A DNA stretch of 8,285 nt from an uncultured Bacteroidota bacterium (GCA_902535565.1 CACAUH010000059.1:1-8285); one strand, 5' to 3'. Numbered from the stretch's first letter, positions 1 through 7,547 are shown. The notes: a model not told the origin generated them from the letters alone. Translations and numbers: made by a program.

Positions 1-3000
1 GGGGGCAAACACCTCGATTTCCGCCGACACCACATCGCTGCATCCGTTGTCATTTGATGCCACGAGTGTGACCTCATAGCTGCCCGTTTCCTGCAAGGTC
101 CAATTGGGGGTTTCTTCCATGAATGGCGGGACCACAACCTGCCCGTCTTGATCCAGTATGGACCACTCAAATTCACTCGCAGAGACAGAGGAATTGCTCA
201 ACAAGAGATCAATGGGTGCACCACACAAATTCGGCCCCACCTGAGCGAATGAAGCAACGGGCGCCGGCACCACTGTCACCACCACGGAATCCTCGGCCAG
301 ACACAACTGATTGCTCTCCGCCGCGTAGTGCACCACAAACTCCAATACACTGTCGGTGGTGTTGAGGTATTCATGCGCTGGCGCTGCGACCAAAACCTCG
401 GAGGACCCGTCCCCAAAATCGAATTGATGCAACAGGTCGACCGCACTGGCGTTTTCGACCTGCACCATCAACGGAGAGCATCCTGAAAGGGGGGTCACCA
501 ACCAATCGAGTTGCGGTGCTGGATAGACCGTCACCTCAACGGAATCCGCATTGCCGCATCCGCTGAGCAATGACTCCGTCTCAAAGACAGCAGTGTAGAC
601 TCCTGGCGCGTCAAACGTTTGCTCAACAGACAGTCCCGAGGCCTCTGTCCCATCTGAAAAAGACCACGCTGCCCACCCTGCGTTGTCCGCAGCGGCAGAC
701 AACGTCATGGACATTCCCTCGCACGCAACGTCATCGACCCCGCCCAGATCAATCAAGGGCAGGTCATACACCTCTACCACTTGATCCAGCGTGTCATGCC
801 CACAACCGTTCGTCACGACTTGTCGAATGGTATAGAGGCCTGGAGTGGTCATCGGAATTGTCACCTGCGGCTCATTCGACGTGCCGGCCTCCCCCAAATC
901 AAAAACACCCGAAGTCGCCCCGATGCTCTCGTCAACCACCGTCAAATCAAATGGAGGACAGCCCACATTTTGGCTCAGCGCAAACCCTGCATTGACCACA
1001 TTCGACACCACGGTCAAGGCCACTGTGGTGTCTTGTGATCCACATTGATTGGACCCCGTCAGGGTAATGGAATAGGTTGTCGTCAATCCAACCGGGTCGT
1101 AAACAGGGGGTGTGGGGGCCTCCCCCGCTTGCACAGTCCCCTCTCCCCAGTCCCATTCCGTCAAATCAACAGCACCAGAACTCGTGTTGACCACAACAGG
1201 CTGGAATGGAGCGCACCCTGTGTCCTCTTCGACGGCAAAGCCCATCACTGGCTCCGTCAACACCAGAAGCGTGTCGACCATCACACTGCTCCCGCATTGG
1301 TTCTCCACCAAAAGAGACACCGTTTCCTGATAGGTGGTGTCGTCCTGTTCAAAGAGGACAATGGGTGGAAGGGCACCATTCCAAGCGGCGTCCTGAAGGG
1401 TCCAGGTCCATGCAGAATATGGAGCATACGAGGTGTCAGTGATGGCCACTGGAAACGGGCTGCACCCTGCGTCTTGGTCCAATGAAAAACCGGCCTCAGG
1501 AACACCAATGACCTCCACTTCTTGCACCGCCTCGTCCTCGCATCCAAAGGCACTGGTAACCGTCTGGGAGACCGTGTAGAAACCCGTGTCCGAATAGGTG
1601 TAGGTCGGTTCAAAATCGTCCGCGCCTTCTCCAGTGCCAAAGCTCCACAGAAAGGTCGTCCCACCATTTGCCGTGTTGGTCAGAGCAACATTGTCATTTG
1701 CACAGACAACCGAGGCCATGGAGAATCCCGACTCAGGCAAGGGACGCACCTCCACAGTGTAGTTCGCCGATCCAGAACACAAATTGCCATCGACCACGTC
1801 CACGGCTATGTCGACTGGACCAGATGTGCCCGGTGGCACATAGCCAATAGAGTCGTTGTCGCTCAACGGATTCAACTCCCCCAGTCCTGACCATGTGGGC
1901 TCAAAGGGGGCCACCCCTGAGGCATTCTCGATATGCAAATACAGTGTGTCCCCAATGCACAGGTCTGGCCCTGCGCCCAATGCCGACGCCACAATTTGGG
2001 GCTCGGGAAGGGGCTGCACCGTCCAAACGACCTCATCCTCTGTCGCACAGCTGTTCTCTCCGTAGTGATAGACCCAAGTGTGTTCCTCCTCGGACAACAG
2101 CGCAACGTCCACCAAACCCGCCGCGCCATCCAACAAAGCGGGACCCGTCCAAAATCCACCAGGTGGAGAAAAGAAGTCCATTGGAATTTGACCAGCATCC
2201 GCACAGACCCCTTGATCCAATCCAGCGTCGGCTGCATTCAGCCCTGCCACAGACACCTCCATAGAATCGACTGATGTACAACCGTTTGCATCGGTATAGG
2301 TGTAGGATACAGTGTGAACTCCTTCTCCGACAAGGCTGGGGTTAAACCCGCCAATCGGGTCGACAATGCCATTCCCATTCCATGCGCCTCCCGCTGGATT
2401 GGCAGCAGGCAAAATCTCTTCAAATGGCTGGTCACAATACGGCGCGTCTTGCGATGTCAGGTTAATCTCAGGCAAAGCATATACCTCCGTCACCCACGTC
2501 GCCTCCCGAGTGCACCCAGAATCGTTGGTGGCCAGAACCGTCACCGGGATTAGGCCCTCCTCAGCCGTTATCACCAAGGGAGCTTCACCATCTCCTCCCA
2601 GCCCTGTTTGCCATTCGAGCACAGCGCCGTCCGGCTCCGATGCAGAAAACGTCAACTCATCTCCATCACAAGCCGTCACAGACCCGACCACCTCCGGGTC
2701 CGGCAATTCCGTCACCACAACATCGAATGCCGCAGTGGTGGCACACCCGTTTTCATCGGTGCCCACCACTTCCACAGATGTATCAAATTCTGTCGCGACA
2801 GTAACAGCAGCGACACTCAAGTCATCAGAGACTATTGCAGCATGATCAACCCATTCGTAATCAACCGCACCCTGCACCTCTAAGGGTGTCTGCGCTCCCT
2901 GACAAAATGGAGTGGACTGCATGAAAGCCAGCATCGGCAAATCCACGACCTGCACCGTTATCTCCCTTGATTGTGCAGAGCAAGAATTCCACAGAGCTAA

Positions 3001-3600
3001 ATTCACAATGTAGGACCCGGGTTCCTCAAAAATCCAATCGAGAGACTCGTACGTTTCACCCGCAAAAACATGCTGCCCATAGATTCGCCACAATAACTGG
3101 TTCACCCCGACTTCTCCAGAGTACCACTCAGCATCAAACAAAATCTCATCACCAACACAGTAGGGACCATCAGGATGGACAATGTTAAATGACATCTGCT
3201 CTGAAGCAGAGACTGTCCAAGATTGAGAACCCACAGCGCAAAAACCGCCCATTGAATCGAACAAGCCGATTTCAAGGGTCACCGTGTATTCACCGGGATT
3301 CAAAAAGGTGACACCGTTTGCTTCGGGCTGCCAGTCAGGGTCTGTGCCTTCGCTTGTGCCAGACACCAACCATTGAACATCCCATTCACCGCAGAGGTCG
3401 GGGTCAGGGGTCAAATTCTCCCATTCAACGGTCAGGGGGACACAACCTCCCAAAGGGGACACATTTCCGATGACCTCTACTGAATCGGGGAAAACGCAAT
3501 CCGGATCCGCGCCTGCGCAAGGCGCCTGCGCAAAGGCCCCCTGAAAAAGGGCGCATGCAACGATCGTAAAGCACAGGGGGAGGGCGCGAACAAGCGACAT
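1..3600 (-). CDS. Giant secreted PKD/Ig-like repeat protein (N-terminal 1200 residues, C-terminus outside window)
   Basis: The frame is open from the ATG at 3600-3598 to the left edge with no stop, so at least 1200 residues are encoded and the 3' end is missing. Residues 1-24 form a clear Sec signal peptide (charged MSLVR start, hydrophobic core, AFA before the likely cut and QAP after it). The mature part is acidic, rich in Val, Thr, Gly and Asp, poor in Lys, with regularly spaced Cys. A recurrent module start of the form G-C-x-P-(F/L) is seen at residues 52-56, 712-716, 795-799, 880-884 and 1040-1044. PKD-type cores occur near residue 650 (WSFGTG), 807 (WDWGEG) and 1057 (FDFGDGS). Between about 220 and 620 the modules are more Ig-like, with repeated ENGC/DANGC-type turns. 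This architecture is typical of Bacteroidota cell-surface or secreted proteins exported by the type IX system, which usually end in a sorting domain; that end cannot be seen here. Likely role is adhesion or extracellular matrix (inference). The sirtuin gene lies 37 bp upstream on the same strand. Confidence 0.9.
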   Translation of the reverse strand, partial: MSLVRALPLCFTIVACALFQGAFAQAPCAGADPDCVFPDSVEVIGNVSPLGGCVPLTVEWENLTPDPDLCGEWDVQWLVSGTSEGTDPDWQPEANGVTFLNPGEYTVTLEIGLFDSMGGFCAVGSQSWTVSASEQMSFNIVHPDGPYCVGDEILFDAEWYSGEVGVNQLLWRIYGQHVFAGETYESLDWIFEEPGSYIVNLALWNSCSAQSREITVQVVDLPMLAFMQSTPFCQGAQTPLEVQGAVDYEWVDHAAIVSDDLSVAAVTVATEFDTSVEVVGTDENGCATTAAFDVVVTELPDPEVVGSVTACDGDELTFSASEPDGAVLEWQTGLGGDGEAPLVITAEEGLIPVTVLATNDSGCTREATWVTEVYALPEINLTSQDAPYCDQPFEEILPAANPAGGAWNGNGIVDPIGGFNPSLVGEGVHTVSYTYTDANGCTSVDSMEVSVAGLNAADAGLDQGVCADAGQIPMDFFSPPGGFWTGPALLDGAAGLVDVALLSEEEHTWVYHYGENSCATEDEVVWTVQPLPEPQIVASALGAGPDLCIGDTLYLHIENASGVAPFEPTWSGLGELNPLSDNDSIGYVPPGTSGPVDIAVDVVDGNLCSGSANYTVEVRPLPESGFSMASVVCANDNVALTNTANGGTTFLWSFGTGEGADDFEPTYTYSDTGFYTVSQTVTSAFGCEDEAVQEVEVIGVPEAGFSLDQDAGCSPFPVAITDTSYAPYSAWTWTLQDAAWNGALPPIVLFEQDDTTYQETVSLLVENQCGSSVMVDTLLVLTEPVMGFAVEEDTGCAPFQPVVVNTSSGAVDLTEWDWGEGTVQAGEAPTPPVYDPVGLTTTYSITLTGSNQCGSQDTTVALTVVSNVVNAGFALSQNVGCPPFDLTVVDESIGATSGVFDLGEAGTSNEPQVTIPMTTPGLYTIRQVVTNGCGHDTLDQVVEVYDLPLIDLGGVDDVACEGMSMTLSAAADNAGWAAWSFSDGTEASGLSVEQTFDAPGVYTAVFETESLLSGCGNADSVEVTVYPAPQLDWLVTPLSGCSPLMVQVENASAVDLLHQFDFGDGSSEVLVAAPAHEYLNTTDSVLEFVVHYAAESNQLCLAEDSVVVTVVPAPVASFAQVGPNLCGAPIDLLLSNSSVSASEFEWSILDQDGQVVVPPFMEETPNWTLQETGSYEVTLVASNDNGCSDVVSAEIEVFAP

Positions 3601-3608
3601 TGGAAGGG

Positions 3609-3616
3609 CAAAAATA
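3609..3616 (-). promoter_or_regulatory. Possible Bacteroidota -7 promoter element for the giant protein gene
   Basis: Read on the minus strand these bases are TATTTTTG, an exact match to the TAnnTTTG -7 consensus known for the Bacteroidota primary sigma factor. It ends 8 bases before the ATG, so a transcript starting from it would be almost leaderless. I found no TTTG-type -33 element at the usual spacing of about 19-20 bases; the nearest TTTG is 30 bases upstream. It could be chance. If real, the giant gene has its own promoter in the short gap after the sirtuin gene. Confidence 0.25.
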
Positions 3617-3637
3617 CCCCACATATTGACTTGAAAG

Positions 3638-4381
3638 TCATCCGTTCAAATCACGCTGACGTTGGGCCCATTCAGCAACCCCTATCGAAGCCGGAGCTGG
3701 GATAAACTCCGTCACCACCGACTCAAAACCCGAAATCGCTTCGGGGTCCGGATTGACCATCGCGATGGGGCATCCATCGGGGGCGAAGTGAACCAGCCCA
3801 GCTGCCGGGTAGACTTGCATGGAAGTCCCGACCACAAGCAGTGCGTCGGCCTGTGCCACCGTCTCGGCAGCGGGGTCGAGCATCGGCACCGCCTCACCAA
3901 ACCACACCACATGGGGCCGCCATTGCACGCCCCGCTTGTCCACCTCGCCCAAGACAACGTCTGGACCGGGCACCTCAGATTCCCCCACCAACACCGTTCC
4001 CTTCTCATCCATGCCCGAGTCGTCTTCGGGGCGGACCTTGCGAAGCTCACCGTGAAGGTGCAGCACGTTGGTGCTGCCCGCCCGCTCGTGCAAATCGTCC
4101 ACGTTCTGCGTCACGATGCGCACGTCGAAGGCGTCCTCCAATTCAGCCAGTGCCCGGTGCGCCCCATTGGGCCTCACCTCGTCGAGCTGCCTGCGGCGCG
4201 CATTGTAGAAGCGCAAGACCAACCCAGGGTCACGGGCCCACGCCTCAGGGGTGGCCACGTCCATCACGTCATGTTCCTCCCAGAGGCCATCGCCATCTCG
4301 AAACGTGCGGATGCCGCTCTCCCGGCTGATTCCCGCACCAGACAGCACCACCAAAATTGGCTTTTTCACGCCTTCGGTCAT
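3638..4381 (-). CDS. Sir2-family NAD-dependent protein deacylase (sirtuin, CobB/SIRT5-like, zinc-less)
   Basis: A 247-residue protein covering a complete sirtuin core. It should remove acyl groups from lysines in cytoplasmic proteins, consuming NAD+ and yielding nicotinamide and O-acyl-ADP-ribose. Visible motifs in order: GAGIS at residues 15-19 with the following SGIRTFRD (NAD-binding loop), FYNARRR at 58-64, TQNVDDLHERAG at 91-102, the catalytic-histidine motif HLHGE with His110, RPHVVWFGE, VVGTS and VNPDP near the C-terminus. Tyr59 and Arg62 form the Y-x-x-R pair that in SIRT5 and CobB recognises acidic acyl groups such as succinyl, so desuccinylase activity is plausible. The four zinc-binding cysteines present in E. 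coli CobB are absent from the segment after HGE; zinc-less relatives are common in Bacteroidota. The frame stays open upstream to an ATG at 4651, but the start at 4381 puts the GAGIS motif at the distance normal for CobB, and the extra 90 residues overlap the divergent gene. Divergent from the membrane-protein operon. Confidence 0.93.
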   Translation of the reverse strand: MTEGVKKPILVVLSGAGISRESGIRTFRDGDGLWEEHDVMDVATPEAWARDPGLVLRFYNARRRQLDEVRPNGAHRALAELEDAFDVRIVTQNVDDLHERAGSTNVLHLHGELRKVRPEDDSGMDEKGTVLVGESEVPGPDVVLGEVDKRGVQWRPHVVWFGEAVPMLDPAAETVAQADALLVVGTSMQVYPAAGLVHFAPDGCPIAMVNPDPEAISGFESVVTEFIPAPASIGVAEWAQRQRDLNG

Positions 4382-4531
4382 GGCTTCAAGATGGTGCTGA
4401 TCCCTGCACCGAACAAGTCCAGACTTTCCACAGTCATCGCCCTTTTCTCTCCCCGGCGTCCTGTTGGGAAGGCTTGATGTACGGCTTAAAAAAAGCCGAG
4501 ACCCACAATAGATTGCCCCAACCAATCCGAT
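4382..4531. promoter_or_regulatory. Divergent intergenic spacer
   Basis: This 150-bp gap separates the minus-strand sirtuin from the plus-strand membrane-protein pair and should carry the promoters for both. I found no convincing TAnnTTTG element with a -33 partner on either strand. The only clear structure is the small A-loop hairpin at 4482-4498. Confidence 0.4.
4482..4498. repeat. Short perfect hairpin (CGGCTT / AAGCCG) in divergent spacer
   Basis: A 6-bp perfect inverted repeat, CGGCTT and AAGCCG, encloses a loop of five A residues. It lies 33 bases before the start of the first membrane-protein gene. There is no T-run following on either strand, so it does not look like a terminator. 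It could be an operator or a leader hairpin, or simply chance. Confidence 0.35.
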
Positions 4532-5335
4532 ATGGATACACCCCGCAACCCCGCACCCTCGACCCCACAGCTTCTGCGATACGCCATCCTGCTGTACTGG
4601 TCGATCTTCTGGCTTTTCAACATGCTGGACAAGGCCATCGGCGGCGCCCATTTTCTATGGGTTGGCCGGGACCGATTCGCCCAGTTCCAAAAGTATTTTG
4701 CCTCTGTTGGGCTGGATTCACCCCACGTGGCCAATGCAGCACTGGCTGTGGCAGCCGCGTTAGAAACGTTCGCCTTCCTGTTTTTCGCAGGTGCACTGCT
4801 GAATGAGCTGCGAAGACGGACCAACTCAAGTCACCGCTGGGCCCTGATTGGCACGCTGTTCACGATGGGCACCTTCACCTTCTTCTCCATTGGAGACCAC
4901 TGGTTCGGAGACCGCTTCGAATTGCTCGAGCACACCCTGTTCTGGTTCGTCTCCTTGGCCTCGTGGATTGTCTTCACGCGACTCAAAGCCGATGAAAACA
5001 CCACCACAGTGACCCTGCCGCGGCCGCAGCGCATCATTGCAGCCCTGACTGGCGGCGTGCTCATCATCACGACCGCAGCGGCCATATTTCAGCACAACCA
5101 ATCCGACTTCCACAAGCGGAGCGCCGCCATCACAGCCGAACCCGTCGGCGACCACATCTACAAGGTGGCCTTCCCCTTTCTCGGGGGCAGCGCGGTGTTT
5201 GAAAACACCCTCGCCCAATTCAAGGAGGACCATCCGAAAGAAGCCATTCAGCACATCTACACCGTGCCCAACCCATTGCGGCTGAAGAAAGCCGACGCCC
5301 TCATCTTTTACATCCTCACCGAGGACACGCCATGA
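4532..5335 (+). CDS. Five-helix integral membrane protein, first of a tandem paralog pair, family not recognised
   Basis: The protein has 267 residues. Hydrophobic segments fit membrane helices at about 14-32, 66-90, 103-121, 135-149 and 167-186, followed by a soluble C-terminal part of about 80 residues. It is clearly homologous along its whole length to the next gene product. Shared marks are LLR-AIL at the start of helix 1, a DK pair right after helix 1, LWVG at 42-45, FSI-D at 118-122, FGDRF-LLEH--FW at 125-138, ASWIVF at 143-148, and in the tail a YK--FPFL---V-ENT---FKE-HP segment followed by IYT. I do not recognise a named family and assign no function. The acidic and His residues placed in or beside helices (Asp33, Glu78, Asp122, Asp127, Glu133, His134) are conserved or nearly so between the two copies and could bind a ligand or metal (inference). 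No Shine-Dalgarno is seen before the ATG. The TGA stop overlaps the next ATG. Confidence 0.82.
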   Translation: MDTPRNPAPSTPQLLRYAILLYWSIFWLFNMLDKAIGGAHFLWVGRDRFAQFQKYFASVGLDSPHVANAALAVAAALETFAFLFFAGALLNELRRRTNSSHRWALIGTLFTMGTFTFFSIGDHWFGDRFELLEHTLFWFVSLASWIVFTRLKADENTTTVTLPRPQRIIAALTGGVLIITTAAAIFQHNQSDFHKRSAAITAEPVGDHIYKVAFPFLGGSAVFENTLAQFKEDHPKEAIQHIYTVPNPLRLKKADALIFYILTEDTP

Positions 5336-6108
5336 ACGAACGCCGACTTCTCCGATTGGCCATTCTCGTCTTCTGGACCCTGTTCTGGGGCCTGAGTGTG
5401 GCAGACAAAATCATCCCCGACGTGCAACACCTGTGGGTCGGAAAGGACTTCTTTGCCCTCTTCATCAAGTTCTTTGGCTCACTCGGGTTAAAGGATCCCT
5501 TGTTTGCCACCGCCGCCCTTGCGCTGGTCTCTGCGCTGGAAGCGATGAACTTCGGATTCTACCTGGCCGCCCTCATCAGCTTTCGGAAGGGCGATGCGGC
5601 CGTAACCGACCGTTGGTTCTTTCGTGCGATCCTGGCGTCCATGGTGCTCTTCAGCCTCTTCTCCATCGCCGATCAGGTGTTTGGAGACCGATTCCAGCTA
5701 TTGGAACACGGCTTGTTTTGGATCATCCTGCTGGCATCCTGGATCGTATTTCGCCACGTGCCCATGTCAGAGGACAACATCCTCAGCCTCTCCCCCACAA
5801 GAGAAACGCGATGGGTGGTGGTCGCCGGCAGCGTCCTCACCTTGGCCACTTCCGTGGTCCTGTGGCGCTTTTCTGAGGCCACCTTCCACAACGTGGAAGA
5901 CCCGGTTGTCGGAAAAGAAGTCGTCGAAGGGCTGTACAAATTTGATTTCCCCTTCCTCGCCGACAAGGTGGTCTGGGAAAACACCATCAACGCCTTCAAG
6001 GAGGCGCACCCTGAATTGAAGGTCCGCTACATCTATACGGGGCCTTCCGAGCTGAACTCAAAAAAGAAAACCCACCTCTTGCTATACGTCTTCACGGAAC
6101 CGGCCTGA
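5332..6108 (+). CDS. Five-helix integral membrane protein, second of the tandem paralog pair, family not recognised
   Basis: The protein has 258 residues and starts in an ATGA overlap with the stop of the previous gene, so the two are translationally coupled. It has the same plan as its neighbour: helices at about 6-24, 57-83, 97-113, 127-140 and 160-178, then a soluble tail of about 80 residues. The signature FGDRF-LLEH--FW lies at 117-130, with SIAD just before it at 111-114. Asp25-Lys26, Glu70, Asp114, Asp119, Glu125 and His126 match equivalent positions in the first copy. The N-terminus is shorter because the first copy carries an extra Pro-rich leader. The pair most likely arose by tandem duplication and may form a heterodimer (inference). 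Alternative readings such as a sensor, a carrier or a DoxX-like redox membrane protein cannot be decided from sequence alone. A hairpin begins 12 bases after the stop. Confidence 0.82.
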   Translation: MNERRLLRLAILVFWTLFWGLSVADKIIPDVQHLWVGKDFFALFIKFFGSLGLKDPLFATAALALVSALEAMNFGFYLAALISFRKGDAAVTDRWFFRAILASMVLFSLFSIADQVFGDRFQLLEHGLFWIILLASWIVFRHVPMSEDNILSLSPTRETRWVVVAGSVLTLATSVVLWRFSEATFHNVEDPVVGKEVVEGLYKFDFPFLADKVVWENTINAFKEAHPELKVRYIYTGPSELNSKKKTHLLLYVFTEPA

Positions 6109-6120
6109 CCCACAAAAGAA

Positions 6121-6153
6121 AAGCGGTCCATCCCCGTCGGGACCGGACCGCTT
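6121..6153 (+). terminator. Probable terminator hairpin after the membrane-protein operon
   Basis: A 9-bp perfect outer stem, AAGCGGTCC at 6121-6129 with GGACCGCTT at 6145-6153, encloses an inner TCCC/GGGA stem with loop CGTC. It starts 12 bases after the stop of the second membrane protein. The downstream sequence on the plus strand is not a clean T-run. An A-rich tract precedes the hairpin, so it reads better as a terminator on the minus strand, but there is no minus-strand gene that would need it. Position favours termination of the plus-strand operon. Confidence 0.5.
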
Positions 6154-6201
6154 CATCGCGTAGAACCGAAGACAGCCTTAAAGCCGAATCCGAAAAAATG
6201 A

Positions 6202-6221
6202 CCAGCAAGGTCAATTGCTGG
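6202..6221. repeat. Perfect 7-bp inverted repeat upstream of aminopeptidase gene
   Basis: CCAGCAA and TTGCTGG flank a 6-base spacer. There is no T-run after it. It lies 24 bases upstream of the promoter candidate at 6245-6272, where a repressor or activator operator could sit. It may equally be a remnant structure in the spacer. Confidence 0.35.
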
Positions 6222-6244
6222 ACAAAAGGCAATCAAAACACCGA

Positions 6245-6272
6245 TTGACCGATTGTTCTTACAAGATATAAG
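6245..6272 (+). promoter_or_regulatory. Sigma70-like promoter candidate for the M42 aminopeptidase
   Basis: TTGACC at 6245-6250 and TATAAG at 6267-6272 are separated by 16 bases, each close to the classical -35 and -10 boxes. They stand in the most AT-rich part of the 303-base spacer between the membrane operon and the aminopeptidase ATG. Bacteroidota usually use a different consensus (TTTG and TAnnTTTG), and no such pair is seen here, so the call is tentative. A direct repeat, CCGATTGA followed by CCGATTGT (6241-6256), overlaps the -35 box. Beyond this box, the hairpins and the TTG start candidate I see nothing else in the spacer. Confidence 0.33.
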
Positions 6273-6411
6273 ATTTATCCTACAAAATGACATTTGAGAC
6301 CAAAAAACCAGGTTTCAAAACCCCGCACTTGGACAGCACTGGAGAACTGAATTGAAACCCAAGGCCGACCTAAAAAAAACAGCAGGGAAAGCCCCTAAAT
6401 TCGCAGGCGAT

Positions 6412-7497
6412 ATGGCCAAGAAGAAGATCATCAACCGCGCCTCGGAACAGTTCCTTGAGGCCTACCTCAACAACCCTTCTCCCACTGGATTTGAAAGTGG
6501 AGGACAAAGGCTGTGGCTGGACTATATCCGTCCCTACATCGACGAACACATCGTCGACACCTATGGCACGGTAGTGGGCGTCATCAACCCCGAAGCAGAG
6601 TATAAGGTGGTCATCGAGGCCCACGCAGATGAGATCAGCTGGTTCGTCCACTACATCACCAGCGATGGCTTCATCTACCTCCGAAGAAATGGAGGAAGTG
6701 ATCACCAGATCGCCCCGTCCAAGCGCGTGGACATCCACACACCCAACGGTCCAGTAAAGGCTGTCTTCGGTTGGCCCGCCATCCACACGCGAACGGCGGG
6801 AAAGGAAGCACCCCCCACACTCAAGAACATCTTCCTCGACGTCGGTGCCAAAGACAAAGCCGAAGTCGAAAAGATGGGCATTCACGTCGGCTGCGTCGTG
6901 ACCTATGAGGACACGTTCATGTTGCTCAACAAACAATGGTATGTGGGCCGAGCCTTGGATAACCGTGCAGGCGGCTTCATGATTGCCGAAGTGGCGCGCA
7001 TGCTCAAGCAAAACAAGGTGAAGCTGCCTTTCGGACTTTACATCACGAACAGCGTGCAAGAGGAAATCGGACTGCGCGGTGCCCAGATGATTGCTGAGCG
7101 CATCCAGCCCGACGTGGCCATTATCACCGACGTCACCCACTGCACGCACACGCCGATGATGAACAAAATCGAACAAGGCGATGTGGCTGCGGGCAAAGGT
7201 CCAGGCGTCACCTATGGGCCTGCCGTCCAGAACAACCTGCTCCAGCGCATCATCGACACCGCCGACGCCAACAAGCTGCCCCTGCAGCGCATGGCGGCCA
7301 GCCGCTTCACCGGAACCGACACCGACGCATTCGCCTACTCCAACATGGGCGTTCCGAGCGCGTTAATCTCGCTTCCCTTGCGCTACATGCACACCACCGT
7401 GGAAATGGTACACAAGCAGGACGTCGAAGACTGCATTCGCCTCATCTACGAGACACTGCAGAACATCCAGCCCGGCGAAGACTTCAAGTACCTCTGA
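6412..7497 (+). CDS. M42-family metallo-aminopeptidase (glutamyl aminopeptidase / PepA-like, TET-type)
   Basis: With the ATG at 6412 the protein has 361 residues, the usual length for the family. These enzymes remove N-terminal residues from peptides in the cytoplasm with a two-metal (Zn/Co) centre and normally assemble into large tetrahedral dodecamers. The metal ligands can be read directly: His71 in HADE (with Asp73), Asp183 in RALDNRAGG, Glu218 in VQEEIGLRGA (Glu217 being the expected general base), Asp240 in IITDVTH, and His327 in YMHTTVE. The RALDNR and TGTDTDAFAYS stretches are also typical, so the protein looks complete and active. The frame continues upstream to a TTG at 6352, which would add a basic 20-residue segment (Lys/Ala-rich); I prefer 6412 because homologs as I know them begin at about this point with a Lys-rich start. 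Neither start has a Shine-Dalgarno. The gene seems monocistronic: it is preceded by a terminator and a promoter candidate and followed by a hairpin. Confidence 0.93.
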   Translation: MAKKKIINRASEQFLEAYLNNPSPTGFESGGQRLWLDYIRPYIDEHIVDTYGTVVGVINPEAEYKVVIEAHADEISWFVHYITSDGFIYLRRNGGSDHQIAPSKRVDIHTPNGPVKAVFGWPAIHTRTAGKEAPPTLKNIFLDVGAKDKAEVEKMGIHVGCVVTYEDTFMLLNKQWYVGRALDNRAGGFMIAEVARMLKQNKVKLPFGLYITNSVQEEIGLRGAQMIAERIQPDVAIITDVTHCTHTPMMNKIEQGDVAAGKGPGVTYGPAVQNNLLQRIIDTADANKLPLQRMAASRFTGTDTDAFAYSNMGVPSALISLPLRYMHTTVEMVHKQDVEDCIRLIYETLQNIQPGEDFKYL

Positions 7498-7501
7498 GCC
7501 T

Positions 7502-7527
7502 TTAATCCTTGTTGTTCAAGGCATTAA
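7502..7527 (+). terminator. Hairpin just after the aminopeptidase stop, possible terminator
   Basis: TTAATCCTTG at 7502-7511 pairs with CAAGG at 7517-7521 and, after one bulged C, ATTAA at 7523-7527, giving a 10-bp stem around a TTGTT loop. It begins 4 bases after the TGA. The stem is AT-rich at its base but no T-run follows, so its efficiency is uncertain. Confidence 0.42.
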
Positions 7528-7547
7528 GTGCCTGACGTGACGGTAGT

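Noticed and set aside
1281..1667. A 128-codon minus-strand frame and many similar plus-strand frames within 1-3600
   Set aside because: All lie inside the uninterrupted 1200-codon frame with signal peptide and PKD modules; their translations are Arg/Pro-rich and featureless.
3662..4477. A 271-codon open frame on the plus strand
   Set aside because: It lies opposite the sirtuin gene, whose motifs are unmistakable; the plus-strand product has no recognisable domain and an odd His/Arg-rich composition typical of an antisense shadow.
4482..4498. Rho-independent terminator at the A-loop hairpin in the divergent spacer
   Set aside because: No gene ends there and no T-run follows the stem on either strand; it is kept only as an inverted repeat.
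4382..4651. A 90-residue N-terminal extension of the sirtuin back to an ATG at 4651
   Set aside because: It would overlap the divergent membrane-protein gene by 120 bases, has no sirtuin-related content, and the ATG at 4381 fits the normal CobB start.
6370..7176. A 268-codon open frame on the minus strand
   Set aside because: It is antisense to the M42 aminopeptidase, whose complete metal site is readable on the plus strand; the minus product shows no family features.
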